A stretch of DNA of 64,000 nt from Argopecten irradians (taxonomy: Eukaryota > Mollusca > Bivalvia > Pectinida > Pectinidae), in NCBI RefSeq assembly GCF_041381155.1, contig NC_091147.1, positions 36,670,553-36,734,552 of the forward strand, given 5' to 3'. The notes under the pieces were generated by a model. The model saw only the letters and a program-made list of their open reading frames with translations. It was not told where the DNA came from and ran no database searches. This document shows positions 48,726 through 60,127 of this stretch, in pieces (the stretch's first letter is position 1; each line of letters starts with the position of its first letter). The position numbers and the translations under genes are program-made.

Positions 48726-51700
48726 GCAAGTATGATTAAAAAAAGTTGATTACAATTAAAATCAAAAAGGTAATTACAAGAAAGCAAGTCATTACAAATA
48801 AACAGTTAATTACAATGAAATTATTGAAATTTTAATGTACATGTATAATTATGATTTACATGTAACATATATGTTGTATGTAAGTTTAATGCTGTTCAAA
48901 TAGATTTTTTTGTGCTTGCTGTTGATTAAGTTAATTAGGAAAGTACATGAATTAGAAGTCTAGAATAGGATTATGTAAACCTATTCAGTGTATATATATT
49001 ATAATGTTCAATAATAAATTTTATCCATTTTCAGGAACTTCAGAAACTACAACAGGAGCACTCCCTGAATTATACCACACTGAAGAAGAAAGTGATTTCT
49101 ACTGAGTAGGTCTTTAACAAACATGTGTTTATGCTAATAATGATTTTACTGCATTCAACGTAAGGAACCAGGGCACCTTAAATTTCATGAAATGATTGCA
49201 CTTAGTAAGCCATAAATCAATTTGCAAAAGAAATCAAATGAAAAACCCACACGGTTTTCATATTTTCAGTCTGCATTTGATTTGATGTCGGTGAAATTTT
49301 GGCCTCAATAAAGGGGAGGGGAGATAATAGGCGTAGGAGCTATTATTATTGGATCAAATACAGCATCTGATGACTTATTATGATAGAATTGTTGTGTTTT
49401 ATATGTTATTTAGATAACACTTCTTTTAATTCAAAACCATTGTGATTTGAAACTAATTGTTTGCATTTGTATTTCAGCTTGTTGATCAAGAAGTACAAGG
49501 CTAAATGTGAAGATATCCTTTTTAATGACTTACCATAAAGTGCCTGCTACAGGTTATTAAAAGCATTTAATGACATGTCATAAAGTAGTTAAGGCATTTA
49601 ATGACATGTCATAAAGTAGTTAAAGCATTTAATGACATATCATAAGTAGTTAAAGCATTTAATGACATGTCATAAAGTAGTTAAAGCATTTAATGATATG
49701 TCATAAAGTAGTTAAAGCATTTAATGACATGTCATAAAGTAGTCAAAGCATTTAATGGTATGTCATAAAGTAGTTAAAACATTTAATGGTATGTCAAAAG
49801 TAGTTAAAGCATTTAATGGTATGTCATAAAGTAGTTAAAACATTTAATGTATGTATGTCAAAAGTAGTTAAAGCATTTAATGACATATCATAAAGTAGTT
49901 AAAGCATTTAATGTATGTATCATAAAGTAGTTAAAGCATTTAATGGTATGTCATAAAGTAGTTAAAGCATTTAATACATGTCATAAATAAAGTAGTTAAA
50001 GCATTTAATGACATGTCATAAAGTAGTTAAAGCATTTAATGACATGTCATAAAGTAGTTAAAGCATTTAATGACATATCATAAAGTAGTTAAAACATTTA
50101 ATGACATGTCATAAAGTAGTTAAAACATTTAATGGTATGTCATAAGTAGTCAAAGCATTTTTGACATGTCTATAAACAGTAAAGCATTTAATGACATGTC
50201 ATAAAGTAGTTAAACATTTAATGGTATGTCATAAAGTAGTTAAAGCATTTAATGTATGTCATAAAGTAGTTAAAGCATTTAATGACATGTCATAAAGTAG
50301 TTAGCTTAAATGGCATTTAATAGTCAAAGCATAATCATAAAGTTAGTTTAAAAGCATTTAATAACATGTCATAAAGTAGTCAAAGCATTTAATGACATGT
50401 CATAAAGTAGTCAAAGCATTTAATGACATGTCATAAAGTAGTTTCAAAGCATTTAAATGACATAGTCATAAAGTAGTTCAAAGCATTAATGACATGTCAT
50501 AAAGTAGTCAAAGCATTTAATGACATGTCATAAAGTAGTCTCAAAGCATTTAATGACATGTCATAAAGTTTAAGTTAATGGACATGTCAAAAAGTTCAAA
50601 GTAATGACATGTCATAAAGTTAGTAAGTTCAAAGCATTTAATGACATGTCATAAAAGTAGTCAAAGCATTTAATGACATGTCAGTTAAAGCATTTAATGA
50701 CATGTCAAAGCAGTAGTCAAAGCATTTAATGGCATTGACAGTCATAAAGTAGTAAAAAGCATTTAATGTCATAATTGATATATGATAGCATTATAAGGAT
50801 TATTTCCTGAAAGTAATTATAAGCCTTCAATGACATGTCATAAAGTTGTCAAAGCATTTAATTGACATGTCATAATTGTAGTATACGCATATAATGCCAG
50901 ATGAACCAAGGGGGAGTTTGAGTCATGTAATGACATGTCATAATGTAGTTTTAAAGCAGTGAATGACATGTCATATAATAGTATATCCCTTAAATGAGAT
51001 CTACATAAAGTAGTTAAAAAAAATTTTCATGACATGTCATAATAGTAGTTTAAATTTTATGGAGATGCCATAAAGTAGCTAAAGCATTTAATGACCTGTT
51101 CCCATTAAAGGTAGTCAAGCATTTAATACATGTCTATAAAGTAGTCAAAAGCATATTAATGACATGTCATAAAGTAGGCAAAGCATTTAATGACATGTCA
51201 AAAGTAGTCATTATAAAATATAGGTATATACAAGCATTTAATGTATGGTTTATAAGATAGTTAATTTAGTAATGACATATGTACAATGTTAAAGCATTTT
51301 GACAGTATCAATAAATAGTTAAATAATTTAATGGTATGTCATAACGGTAGTTAAAGCATTTAATGACATTTCATAAGTAATAGTTAAAGACATTTCATGG
51401 TCAGTTTCACCGGTCGAATAACATAGTTACAATTTACTGGCCTGCCATAAGTAAGTGAATTCATGGTCTTACACAAAGAAGTGTATGGTGGTGGATGATG
51501 AGTTGTGATATGCAGGTTTTAAATATTAATTCATTAACAAATATTTGGAAAGTAAAGTTTCAAAATCTTCACTAAACTAATTAAAATGTTAAAATTCTGT
51601 GACTTTTCTGAAAAACATATAACTAATAACTACTCATGATATATAAATCAAAAAGAAACCAAATTATCGAAATGAGTTAAACATTGTACTAATAGTTTTG

Positions 51701-54700
51701 GAAGATTAGATTTGAATTTGATTTCCTTGACTGCTGTTGTTTACATCATGACCATCAGAGTAAGACAATAGAGGACCTGACAAAAAGATGGAACAAGTTC
51801 AAAGGTGAGTTGAGTTCAGGTAGTTTCGATACTGTATTAATATCATTATATTCAGTGTAAATGTAGTTTCGTTTAAATATCGGTACTTAGCGGGAAGTCA
51901 TTTCGGTACGTATGCGGAAGTCCGTTTCAAGTAGATTTCTGTATGAGTACATTGTATGTGTCGGTTTCTGTTGTACCTAGTCATATTTTAAATAGTTTTC
52001 TGTACTTAAGGAAGTCGTTTCGGTACTTGTGAAAATAGATTCGGTACTTGTATATTAAACATTATAAATGATTATTTCCTGATAGTTACCTAAATAAAGA
52101 GTGAATTATGCATGTGTAATTGATATTTCATATAGCCAGAGAGAATATCATAATATCTATAAAGATCACACGTATTCTGTTAACATTGTCATATCATTTA
52201 AATATTCTGTATATTAATATCATAATCACACGTATTCTGTTAACATTGTCATATCATTTAAATATTCTGTAAAATATTCACACATATTCTGTTTAACATT
52301 GTCATATTCAATTTAAAAATAAATATTCTGTATTAATATCATAATCCACACATATTCTGTTCACATTGTCATATCATTTAAAATATTCTGTATTAATATC
52401 ATAATCCACACGTATTCTGTTAACATTGTCATATATCATTTAAATATTCTGTATTAATAATATCATAATCCACCACATATTCTGTTTAACATTGTCATAT
52501 CATTTAAATATTCTGTATTAATATCATATTCACACATATTCTGTTAACATTGTCATATCATTTAAATATTCTGTATTAATATCATATTCACACGTATTCT
52601 GTTAACATTGTCATATCATTTAAATATTCTGTATTAATATCATATTCACACGTATTCTGTTAACATTGTCATATCATTTAAATATTCTGTATTAATATCA
52701 TAATCACACATATTCTGTTAACATTGTCATATCATTTAAATATTCTGTATTAATATCATATTCACACGTATTCTGTTAACATTGTCATATCATTTAAATA
52801 TTCTGTATTAATATCATATTCACACATATTCTGTTAACATTGTCATATCATTTAAATATTCTGTATTAATATTATATTCACACATATTCTGTTAACATTG
52901 TCATATCATTTAAATATTCTGTAACAATATCATCTTCACACATATTCTGTTAACATTGTCATATCATTTAAATATTCTGTATTAATATTATATTCACACA
53001 TATTCTGTTAACATTGTCATATCATTTAAATATTCTGTAACAATATCATCTTCACACATATTCTGTTAACATTGTCATATCATTTAAATATTCTGTAACA
53101 ACATCATCTTCACACATATTCTGTTAACATTGTCATATCATTTAAATATTCTGTAACAATATCATCTTCACACATATTCTGTTAACATTGTCATATCATT
53201 TAAATATTCTTGTAACAATATCATACTTCACACATATGTTAACATTGTCATGAAATCATTTAAAATATTCTGTAACAATACATCAGTCTTCACACATATT
53301 CTGTTAACATTGTCATATCATTTAAAATATTCTGTAACAATACATCTTCACACATATTCTTGTTAACATTGTCATATCATTTAAATATTTGTAACAAATC
53401 ATCTTCACACATATTCTTGTAAACAATATCATCTTCGATTCACACATATTCTGTTAACATTGTCATATCATTTAAAATATTCTGTAACAATATCATCTTC
53501 ACACATATTCTGTTAACATTGTCATATCATTTAAAAATATTCTGTAACAACATCATCTTCACACATATTCTGTTAAACATTGTCATATATCATTTAAATA
53601 TTCTGTAACAACATCATCTTCACACATATTCTGTTAACATTGTCATATCATTTAAAATATTCTGTAACAACATCATCTTCACACATATTCTGTTAACATT
53701 GTCATATCATTTAAATAATTCTGTATTAATATCATATTCACACATATTCTGTTAACATTGTCATATCATTTAAATATTCTGTATTAATATCATAATCACA
53801 CATATTCTGTTAACATTGTCATATCGTTTAAATATTCTGTATTAATATCATATCACACATATTCTGTTAACATTGTCATATCATTTAAATATTCTGTATT
53901 AATATCATAATCACACATATTCTGTTAACATTGTCATATCATTTAAATATTCTGTATTAATATTATAATCACACATATTTCTGTTAACATTGTCATATCA
54001 TTTAAATATTCTGTATTACAATATCATATTCACAATATTCTGTTAACATTGTCATATCGTTTAAATATTCTGTACAATATCATCTTCACACATATTCTGT
54101 TAACATTGTCATATCATTTAAAATATTCTGTATTAATATTATAATTCACACATATTCTGTTAACATTGTCATATCATTTAAATATTCTGTATTAATATTA
54201 TATTCACACATATTCTGTTAACATTGTCATATCGTTTAAATATTCTGTATTAATATTATCTTCACACATATTCTGTTAACATTGTCATATCATTTAAATA
54301 TTCTGTATTGATATTATATTCACACATATTCTGTTTAACATTGTCATACATTTAAATATTCTGTAACAAACATCATCTTCACACATATTCTGTTTAACAT
54401 TGTCATATCATTTAAAATATTCTGTAACAACATCATCTTCACACATATTCTGTTAACATTGTCATATCATTTAAAATATTCTGTAACAATATCATCTTCA
54501 CACATATTCTGTTAACATTGTCATAATCATTTAAATATTCTGTAACAATACCATAATCACACATATTCTGTTAACATTGTCATATCATTTAAAATATTCT
54601 GTAACAAGACCGTAATCACACATATTCTGTTAACATTGTCATATCATTTAAAATATTCTGTAACAATATCATCTTCACACATATTCTGTTAACATTGTCA

Positions 54701-57700
54701 TAATCGTTTAAATATTCTGTAACAAGACCGTAATCACACATATTCTGTTAACATTGTCATATCATTTAAATATTCTGTAACAACATCATCTTCACACATA
54801 TTCTGTTAACATTGTCATATCATTTAAAATATTCTGTAACAAACTAATCACACATATTCTTAACATTGTCATATCGTTTAAAATATTCTGTAACAATCAT
54901 CGTCACACATATTCTGTTAACATTGTCATATCATTTAAATATTCTGTAACAATATCATCTTCACACATATTCTGTTAACATTGTCATATCATTTAAATAT
55001 TCTGTAACAATATCATCTTCACACATATTCTGTTAACATTGTCATATCATTTAAATATTCTGTAACAATATCATCTTCACACATATTCTGTTAACATTGT
55101 CATAATCGTTTAAAACATTTTCATTCAGAAAACATTAGCATACAACACGCAGATATTTTTGTTCATATTGCTACGCCGCTTTAGCTACTAACCCATATTG
55201 TTATAGTCACTATTTTGTTGATCGACTAACACTATTACACTAAAACTACTTCATGCAAGTATGCCATTGTCACACTAACGATGAAGAAGGGAAATAATTT
55301 TTCTCAGGAACTTGGAAGTTGTAATCTTCTTTCGCTCGTAATCCTTTCACATCTTGCGTTGGGTTTTCTTAGCACACTTCCTTTGATATTTGCGTAGTTT
55401 TCCTTAGGTAACCATTCAGAGCTGAATTGGGATTGCCGACGCCTCGCGATAAAGTTCCTGGATCAGCAGGTAGATTAGCGGTGGTCTCCTGATGTTGACC
55501 CTGGTGTTAAGACAATGGTGCCAACCTTCAACATCGTTGTTAGTTCTGATGGCGGTTTGGAATACGCTCCAGTCAGCGATGGGAAAAACTCTGGAAAAGA
55601 AATAAAACAGTTATTTCAAGTATACATAAAAATAAATGAATGAATGAATGGATAAATAATTTATTGTATTTAATTGTATATTTGTATATACATATTTTTG
55701 CTTATCATTAAAGGTCACTATAACTGTGATGATATCACACATACCGGTATTTTGCTTTATCAAGACCGATTCTGACTATTGGTTTTATATATGTACCTGT
55801 TCAGCATCCATATATCCTCTTGCTGTAGTTTATCAATTCCAGGAGAGGTCCAGAGGATCCCCTCTTCCAGAGTGTATCGAATGCTTCGAAGATGTGCTCC
55901 TTGTAGGTTCCCCTAGGGCCCTAGTTGTGCATATTGCATTTTGGGACCAATCGATCAACAAAATGGCCGCCAGGCAGCCATCTTGGATTTTGATAGTTAA
56001 AGTTTGTTACCGCTATTTCTCAGAAAGTACTGAAGGGATTTCTCTCAAATTTTACATGTAGGTTCCTCTAGGGGTCTAGTTGTGCATATTGCATTTTGGG
56101 ACAAATCGGTCAACAAGATGGCCGACAGGACGCCATCTTGGATTTTGACAACTGAAGTTTGTTACCACTATTTCTCAAAAAGTGCTGAAGGGATCTGTCT
56201 CAAATTTCATGTGCATGGTCCCCTTAGTCCCTGGTTATGCATATTGCATTTTGGTATCGATTGGTTAACAAAATGGCCACCAGAGCAGCCATCTTGGATT
56301 TTGATAGTTAAAGTTTGTTACCGCTATTTCTCAGGGGATCTCTTGTTTACTAAGACAATTATTGTAAACTAAATAGATATAAAATATACAGAGATAGTTG
56401 TTTACTTAAATAATACAAATATTTAAACAAAAAAGTGTAAGGATTTTAAATATATACAAAAAAATTCTTAATGTAACAAACAACGAAATTGACCTTTAAG
56501 AATACCGAAACGACTTCGCAAAAAGTGCCGAAACGACTTTTTTTTAAGTACGGAAACTGCTCAGTACCGAAACGACTGTCACGCGGTGAGTTATATTTAG
56601 GTTTGTATGTTTGTTATGTATTACTTGAAGGCCCACTGGAAATGATCTGCGCTAAGAAAATAAGCATTAAACTTATTTTGCTTTGATTGTTTAGGAAGTG
56701 ATGGGAAGTGCAGTATTAACTTGAAACTAATAACTTTTGTTTTAATAAAATGATCAAACTTGCATATTTTTGGAGCCATTATTCTAGAACTGACAGGTTT
56801 TGGTTTGTTACAGGGAATCAAGCACACTCAATACACAACTCACCAGTTCTCTACAGCAAGTCGAACCACTGAAAAAGGTATAAACAACAACTTATCTCCC
56901 CTTACACATTTTGACCTTTAAGTTTACCTGGTAAGACTACTGTTGTTCAATTATTTAATGATTTACTCTCTCTGAGCCTTAAATATTTTCCTGATTAAGA
57001 TTTCACTTTATTTCTTACAGGTTTAAAAGAGAGAAAAAACTGTCTTCCAATTTGTAGTCAACAAAAAAAATCATGAATGATATCATTAATAAGGGAGACA
57101 ATTCTAAAATAAATGATCTTTTACAAGATATTTAATAAGAACCAGTCGGAGGCAATTCTAAAATAAATGATCTTTTACAAAGATATTTAACAAGAACCAG
57201 CATTTGTTGGAATATTTCCTTAATTGGTTTATATTGGTTAAATATTTAAATGGGAGACATTTTTTAATTAAGATTTTTTAAGAGCATTATGGCAGGTGAG
57301 CAGTTGGAATATTGTTTTCAAAAATAATGTTTGGAAGATGCTTCATTGTGATAATGAAAATTAATTACTTTTATGGATGCATGGTTAAAGAATGAAAAGA
57401 AAACTTCAAGGCTAATGTTATCGCTTCTGTTTGAGGTTCTTTTCTCAAAAAATCTGCTAGAAGGAGTTATATTTATATTTTTACCTGCTCTTTAGAATTT
57501 CTTTTGTATCAAGCATTGAATGGAATAATTTGGCAAAATTACCTCCCTTTATCTTCCAGGCACATAGTTGACTGCATGATCTTATGATAAACCAAAACCT
57601 AAGTCTGCTGCATTTTTTTGTATCTTGTATTTTCAATGTCACAATTTCATTTAATTCTCAACTTTCTAGTCAAACTACTTACAAATTTATATGCAATTAG

Positions 57701-60127
57701 CAATATACATGTAATTAAACCCCTCAAACTTGAATTCACATTTCTCAAATATCTTCCATTTGTCAAACTAATTACATGGCCCAGACAACACATTTCTGTG
57801 AACAAATGTTTGATATATTGTGCTTTAACCATAATATATTCATCAGAACAAATGAATGGTTTCAGGTACATGTTTCTTTTATCTGGTTCGCAGGCAAAAC
57901 ATGAATTGGAGTCTGAACTGAAGCAAAAAGTAAAGGAAATTCAAGCATTACAGGACAAATTAACTGCCGCAATGGTAATTATATGTTAACATTTTATCTG
58001 TGGTAACTATGTTATATAAACATTATACATGTATACATGGAAACTATGTTATGTTTACATTGTATCCATGGGAACTATATGTTTACATTATATCCATGGG
58101 AACTATATGTTTACATTGTATCCATGGGAACAAAATGTTTACATTGTATCCATGTGAACAATATGTTTACATTGTATCCATGTGAACTATATGTTTACAT
58201 TGTATCCATGGGAATTATATGTTTACATTGTATCTTGTATCCATGGGAACTATATGTTTACATTAGATCCATGTGAACTATATGTTTACATTGTATCCAT
58301 GGGAACTATATGTTTACATTGTATCTTGTATCCATGGGAACTTTATGTTTACATTGTATCCATGGGAACATATGTTTACATTGTATCCATGGGAACTATA
58401 TGTTTACATTGTATCCATGGGAACTATATGTTTACATTGTATCCATGGTAACTATGTTATGTTTACATGGTATCCATGGTAACTATTTTATTTTCACATG
58501 GTACCCATGGTATCTCTGTTATCTTAACATTATAGCAATGCCTATTAAATTATATTGATATTGTATCCATGGCAACTATGTTTATCCAAGGTAACTAGGT
58601 TATGTTTGCATTGTTCATTGTAACGATGGTAAATAAATCATATTAATATTGTATCCATGGCAACTATATTTGGTTTACATTGTATCCAAGGTAACTAGGT
58701 TATGTTTATTTGTTCATTGTATATATTGTCATTTTTAGCTACAATATATGGAGACATATATTCCACCAATCAGTTTGCTTTTGTGGAAAATGACATTTGA
58801 TAGTCCTTCACAGTAAACAGTAATTTCTTTGTGGAACATCTCTGGCCCTGATTTCTGAAAACAAAAGTGCAGACATAAATCAAAACTTAAGTTTTTCTCA
58901 TTTATTTGTAACTTATATGAAAAACAAAAAGACTTAAGTCTATCTTTAGGTCATCTGACCGGACGGGTCAGGATGACCTATAGTCGTCATGTTTCATCCA
59001 TCGTCATCCACCGTTTGCCTTCCGCTGTGCGTTTACTTTTCACATTTTGAACTTCTTCTCAAGTTCTACCTGTGCGATTTAGCTGAAACTTACATGAAAT
59101 GATCCTGACATGGTCCCGACAAAGTGTTTTTTATTTTTCGGATTGATCGGTAATCCAAGATGGCTGCCACAGCCACCATCTTGAAAACACATTTTGAATT
59201 TCTTCTCAAGTTTTACCGGTGCAGTTTGGCTGAAACTTGCATGAAATGATCCTGATATGGTCCCAACAAAGTGATGTCATTTTTGGGGTCGATCCAAAAC
59301 CCAAGATGGCCGCCACAGCCACCATCTTGAAAACACATTTTGGACTTCTTCTCAAGTTTTACTGGTGCAATTTGGCTGAAACTTGCAAGAAATGATCCTG
59401 GCATGGTCCTGACAAAGTGTTGCTAGTTTTGGGGTTGATCCAAAATTTAAGATGGTCGCCACAGCGGCCATCTTGAAACACATTTTGAACTTCTTTTCAA
59501 GTTATACCCTTAACTTACTATTTGGCTGAACTTGCATGAAATGATCTTGACATGGTCAAGACAAAGTGTTGTTACATCTTTGGTTGATCACAAATCAAAG
59601 ATCGCTACCATGACACTATATATGTATCTAATTAATTTCCTATATGATTATTGCCAAGGTAGTCAGATGACCGTTAAGGCTCTTGGGCTTCTTGTTTACT
59701 AAAAATATTTTGAGAAACTGGGATAAGATCTGTTGTTATCTTTTCTTGAGCATTATCTATTATTAGTGAAATGTTACAGACTGTCAGAAAGCAGTACGAG
59801 TCACTGGCAAAATCATCAACCAATGAAAGAGAAAAGACAGAAGAGGAGAAGAAGAACAACTTAAAACGATTGAAAGAGCTTCAGACTAGGTATGTGTTGT
59901 GTCAGATTTATGTCTATGTATCTGTTGTCTTAGTATTGTGTGTAAAATTCATAGTTGATAACTTTTTTGAATACTTTGTAGATAAAATAGAGTAAAATAA
60001 GTTAATCAGTTTAGTGTATACATCATGAGATTTTGTATATTCCCTTTCATCAAATTCAGCAATCAATTTTGGCTTATTTTCTGTTCTAGTTTAAACAAGC
60101 AGGAAATGCTGGTATCAAAACTAAAAG
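48576..60127 (+). CDS. ICE1-like coiled-coil protein, N-terminal part (gene continues beyond the window)
   Basis: Coding exons: 48576-48725, 49035-49105, 49478-49512, 51745-51804, 56814-56877, 57894-57974, 59780-59889 and 60090-60127. The predicted N-terminus is acidic (residues 1-40), then WCEQCKVLKQ (C42, C45), then a Leu/Lys/Glu-rich heptad-like coiled coil including VISTDLLIKKYKAKC and LQQVEPLKK. The arrangement of the C-x2-C pair, the (I/V)xTDxL...Y..KC block and the following coiled coil is what I recall of ICE1, the scaffold of the little elongation complex that supports Pol II transcription of snRNA genes. That identity is recognition from memory, not a search. Phases agree at every junction except between 51804 and 56814, where one extra exon or an indel is needed. 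Much of the family's length would lie downstream of the window. Confidence 0.6.
49035..49105 (+). CDS. ICE1-like exon: ELQKLQQEHSL coiled coil
   Basis: Acceptor CATTTTCAG, donor GA|GTAGGT at 49106. It encodes ELQKLQQEHSLNYTTLKKKVIST plus two bases of an Asp codon completed by the next exon. Confidence 0.68.
49478..49512 (+). CDS. ICE1-like 35-nt exon followed by a U12-type donor
   Basis: Acceptor TATTTCAG ends at 49477. It reads (D)LLIKKYKAKCE plus one base, then runs directly into ATATCCTTTTT, which matches the U12 AT-AC 5' splice site. There is no GT donor at this point, so the AT-AC reading is needed to keep the conserved KYKAKC block in frame with the next exon. Confidence 0.7.
49513..51744 (+). 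other. U12-type AT-AC intron
   Basis: The 5' end is ATATCCTTT (49513-49521). Near the 3' end TTCCTTGAC (51723-51731) fits the minor-spliceosome branch consensus, with the branch A at 51730, 14 nt before the terminal AC at 51743-51744. Joining 49512 to 51745 gives an uninterrupted frame (GA|T, HDHQSKTIEDL). Most of the intron interior is the 31-bp tandem array described separately. Confidence 0.82.
49552..51400. repeat. 31-bp satellite inside the AT-AC intron
   Basis: Unit TAAAGTAGTTAAAGCATTTA plus ATGACATGTCA, about 55-60 copies. Near-perfect to ~50280, then increasingly interrupted by small indels until it dissolves near 51400. The ACATGT core makes each unit partly palindromic. Confidence 0.93.
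51745..51804 (+). CDS. ICE1-like exon: HDHQSKTIEDLTKRWNKFK
   Basis: Starts directly after the AC of the minor intron and ends AAAG|GTGAGT. The charged helical sequence continues the coiled coil. It leaves one base, which does not match the phase needed by the exon at 56814. Confidence 0.6.
51820..52055. repeat. Left cluster of TTTCGGTAC motifs
   Basis: ATCGGTACTTAGCGGGAAGT, CATTTCGGTACGTATGCGG, AGTCGTTTCGGTACTTGTG and others. The same word occurs in reverse complement at 56500-56585 on the far side of the satellite and transposase relic. Confidence 0.6.
52135..55112. repeat. 58-bp satellite, about 51 units
   Basis: Unit core CACACATATTCTGTTAACAT then TGTCATATCATTTAAATATT. Two unit types alternate in blocks: TATTAATATCATATTC (mostly 52.2-52.9 and 53.7-54.3 kb) and TAACAATATCATCTTC (mostly 52.9-53.7 and 54.3-55.1 kb). 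Confidence 0.95.
55265..55600 (-). pseudogene. MULE-like transposase C-terminal relic
   Basis: On the minus strand from about 55598: WSVFQTAIRTNNDVEGWHHC, LNTR...PPLIYLLIQELYREAS, then past several stops GKLRKYQRKCAKKTQRK and KKITTSKFLRKI. I recognise the RTNNDVEGWH block and the Lys/Arg-rich tail as the C-terminal part of Mutator-like (MULE/FLYWCH-associated) transposase proteins common in invertebrate genomes. At least three stops show it is dead. The N-terminal catalytic part was not found. Confidence 0.65.
55905..56345. repeat. ~154-bp tandem repeat, three units
   Basis: Each unit contains GTGCATATTGCATTTTGGGA and GCCATCTTGGATTTTGA; starts near 55909, 56062 and 56217. Confidence 0.85.
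56500..56585. repeat. Right cluster of GTACCGAAACGAC motifs (inverted)
   Basis: ATACCGAAACGACTTCGCAA, GTGCCGAAACGACTT, AGTACCGAAACGACTGTC: three reverse-complement copies of the motif clustered at 51820-52055. Confidence 0.6.
56814..56877 (+). CDS. ICE1-like exon: ESSTLNTQLTSSLQQVEPLKK
   Basis: Acceptor TTTGTTACAG, donor AAAAAG|GTATAA. The best reading leaves one base to finish an upstream codon, then gives a heptad-like segment ending LQQVEPLKK, in phase 0 with the next exon. The other two frames give either a stop or non-helical sequence. Confidence 0.58.
57894..57974 (+). CDS. ICE1-like exon: AKHELESELKQKVKEIQALQ
   Basis: Acceptor TTCGCAG, donor ATG|GTAATT, 27 codons in phase 0 at both ends. 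Strong coiled-coil composition. Confidence 0.68.
58010..58740. repeat. 28-bp minisatellite
   Basis: Unit GGGAACTATATGTTTACATT plus GTATCCAT. About 17 clean units to 58470, then degenerate CCATGGCAACTATGTT-type units. All three + frames are open across the clean part because stops are absent from the unit; none is a gene. Confidence 0.92.
58948..59694. mobile_element. Pearl-like tandem-core element, copy A
   Basis: Left end AGGTCATCTGACC followed by a GGTCATC/GATGACC hairpin. The core has about 3.7 units of ~146 bp (AAGATGGCCGCCACAGCC, CATCTTGAAAACACATTTTG). Right end GTAGTCAGATGACCGTTAAG and CTTCTTG. Same borders as copy B. Element class inferred from the likeness to bivalve pearl/Helitron-related elements with tandem cores. 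Confidence 0.75.
59780..59889 (+). CDS. ICE1-like exon: TVRKQYESLAKSSTNEREKT...
   Basis: Acceptor ATGTTACAG ends at 59779, donor ACTAG|GTATGT at 59890. 36 codons plus two bases, Lys/Glu-rich coiled coil. An alternative acceptor at TATTATTAG (59766) would put a TGA in the inherited frame, so the later AG is preferred. Confidence 0.63.
60090..60127 (+). CDS. ICE1-like exon: SLNKQEMLVSKLK
   Basis: Acceptor TTCTGTTCTAG, donor AAAAG|GTAAGT. The split Ser codon (AG|T) joins the previous exon and one base is left for the next exon. I could not identify the next exon with confidence before 64000, so the gene runs out of the window. Confidence 0.65.

Noticed and set aside
49552..51400. CRISPR-like regular repeats
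   Set aside because: Units are directly adjacent without unique spacers in a eukaryotic intron; it is a simple satellite.
55726..56372. Two + frames of ~100 codons
   Set aside because: Translations of the 154-bp tandem repeat (CATCTTGGATTTTG type); the similarity between them is due to the repeat.
58000..58558. Overlapping frames with HGNYMFTLYPWELYVYIVSM repeats
   Set aside because: All three + frames are open because the 28-bp unit has no stops. Intronic minisatellite.
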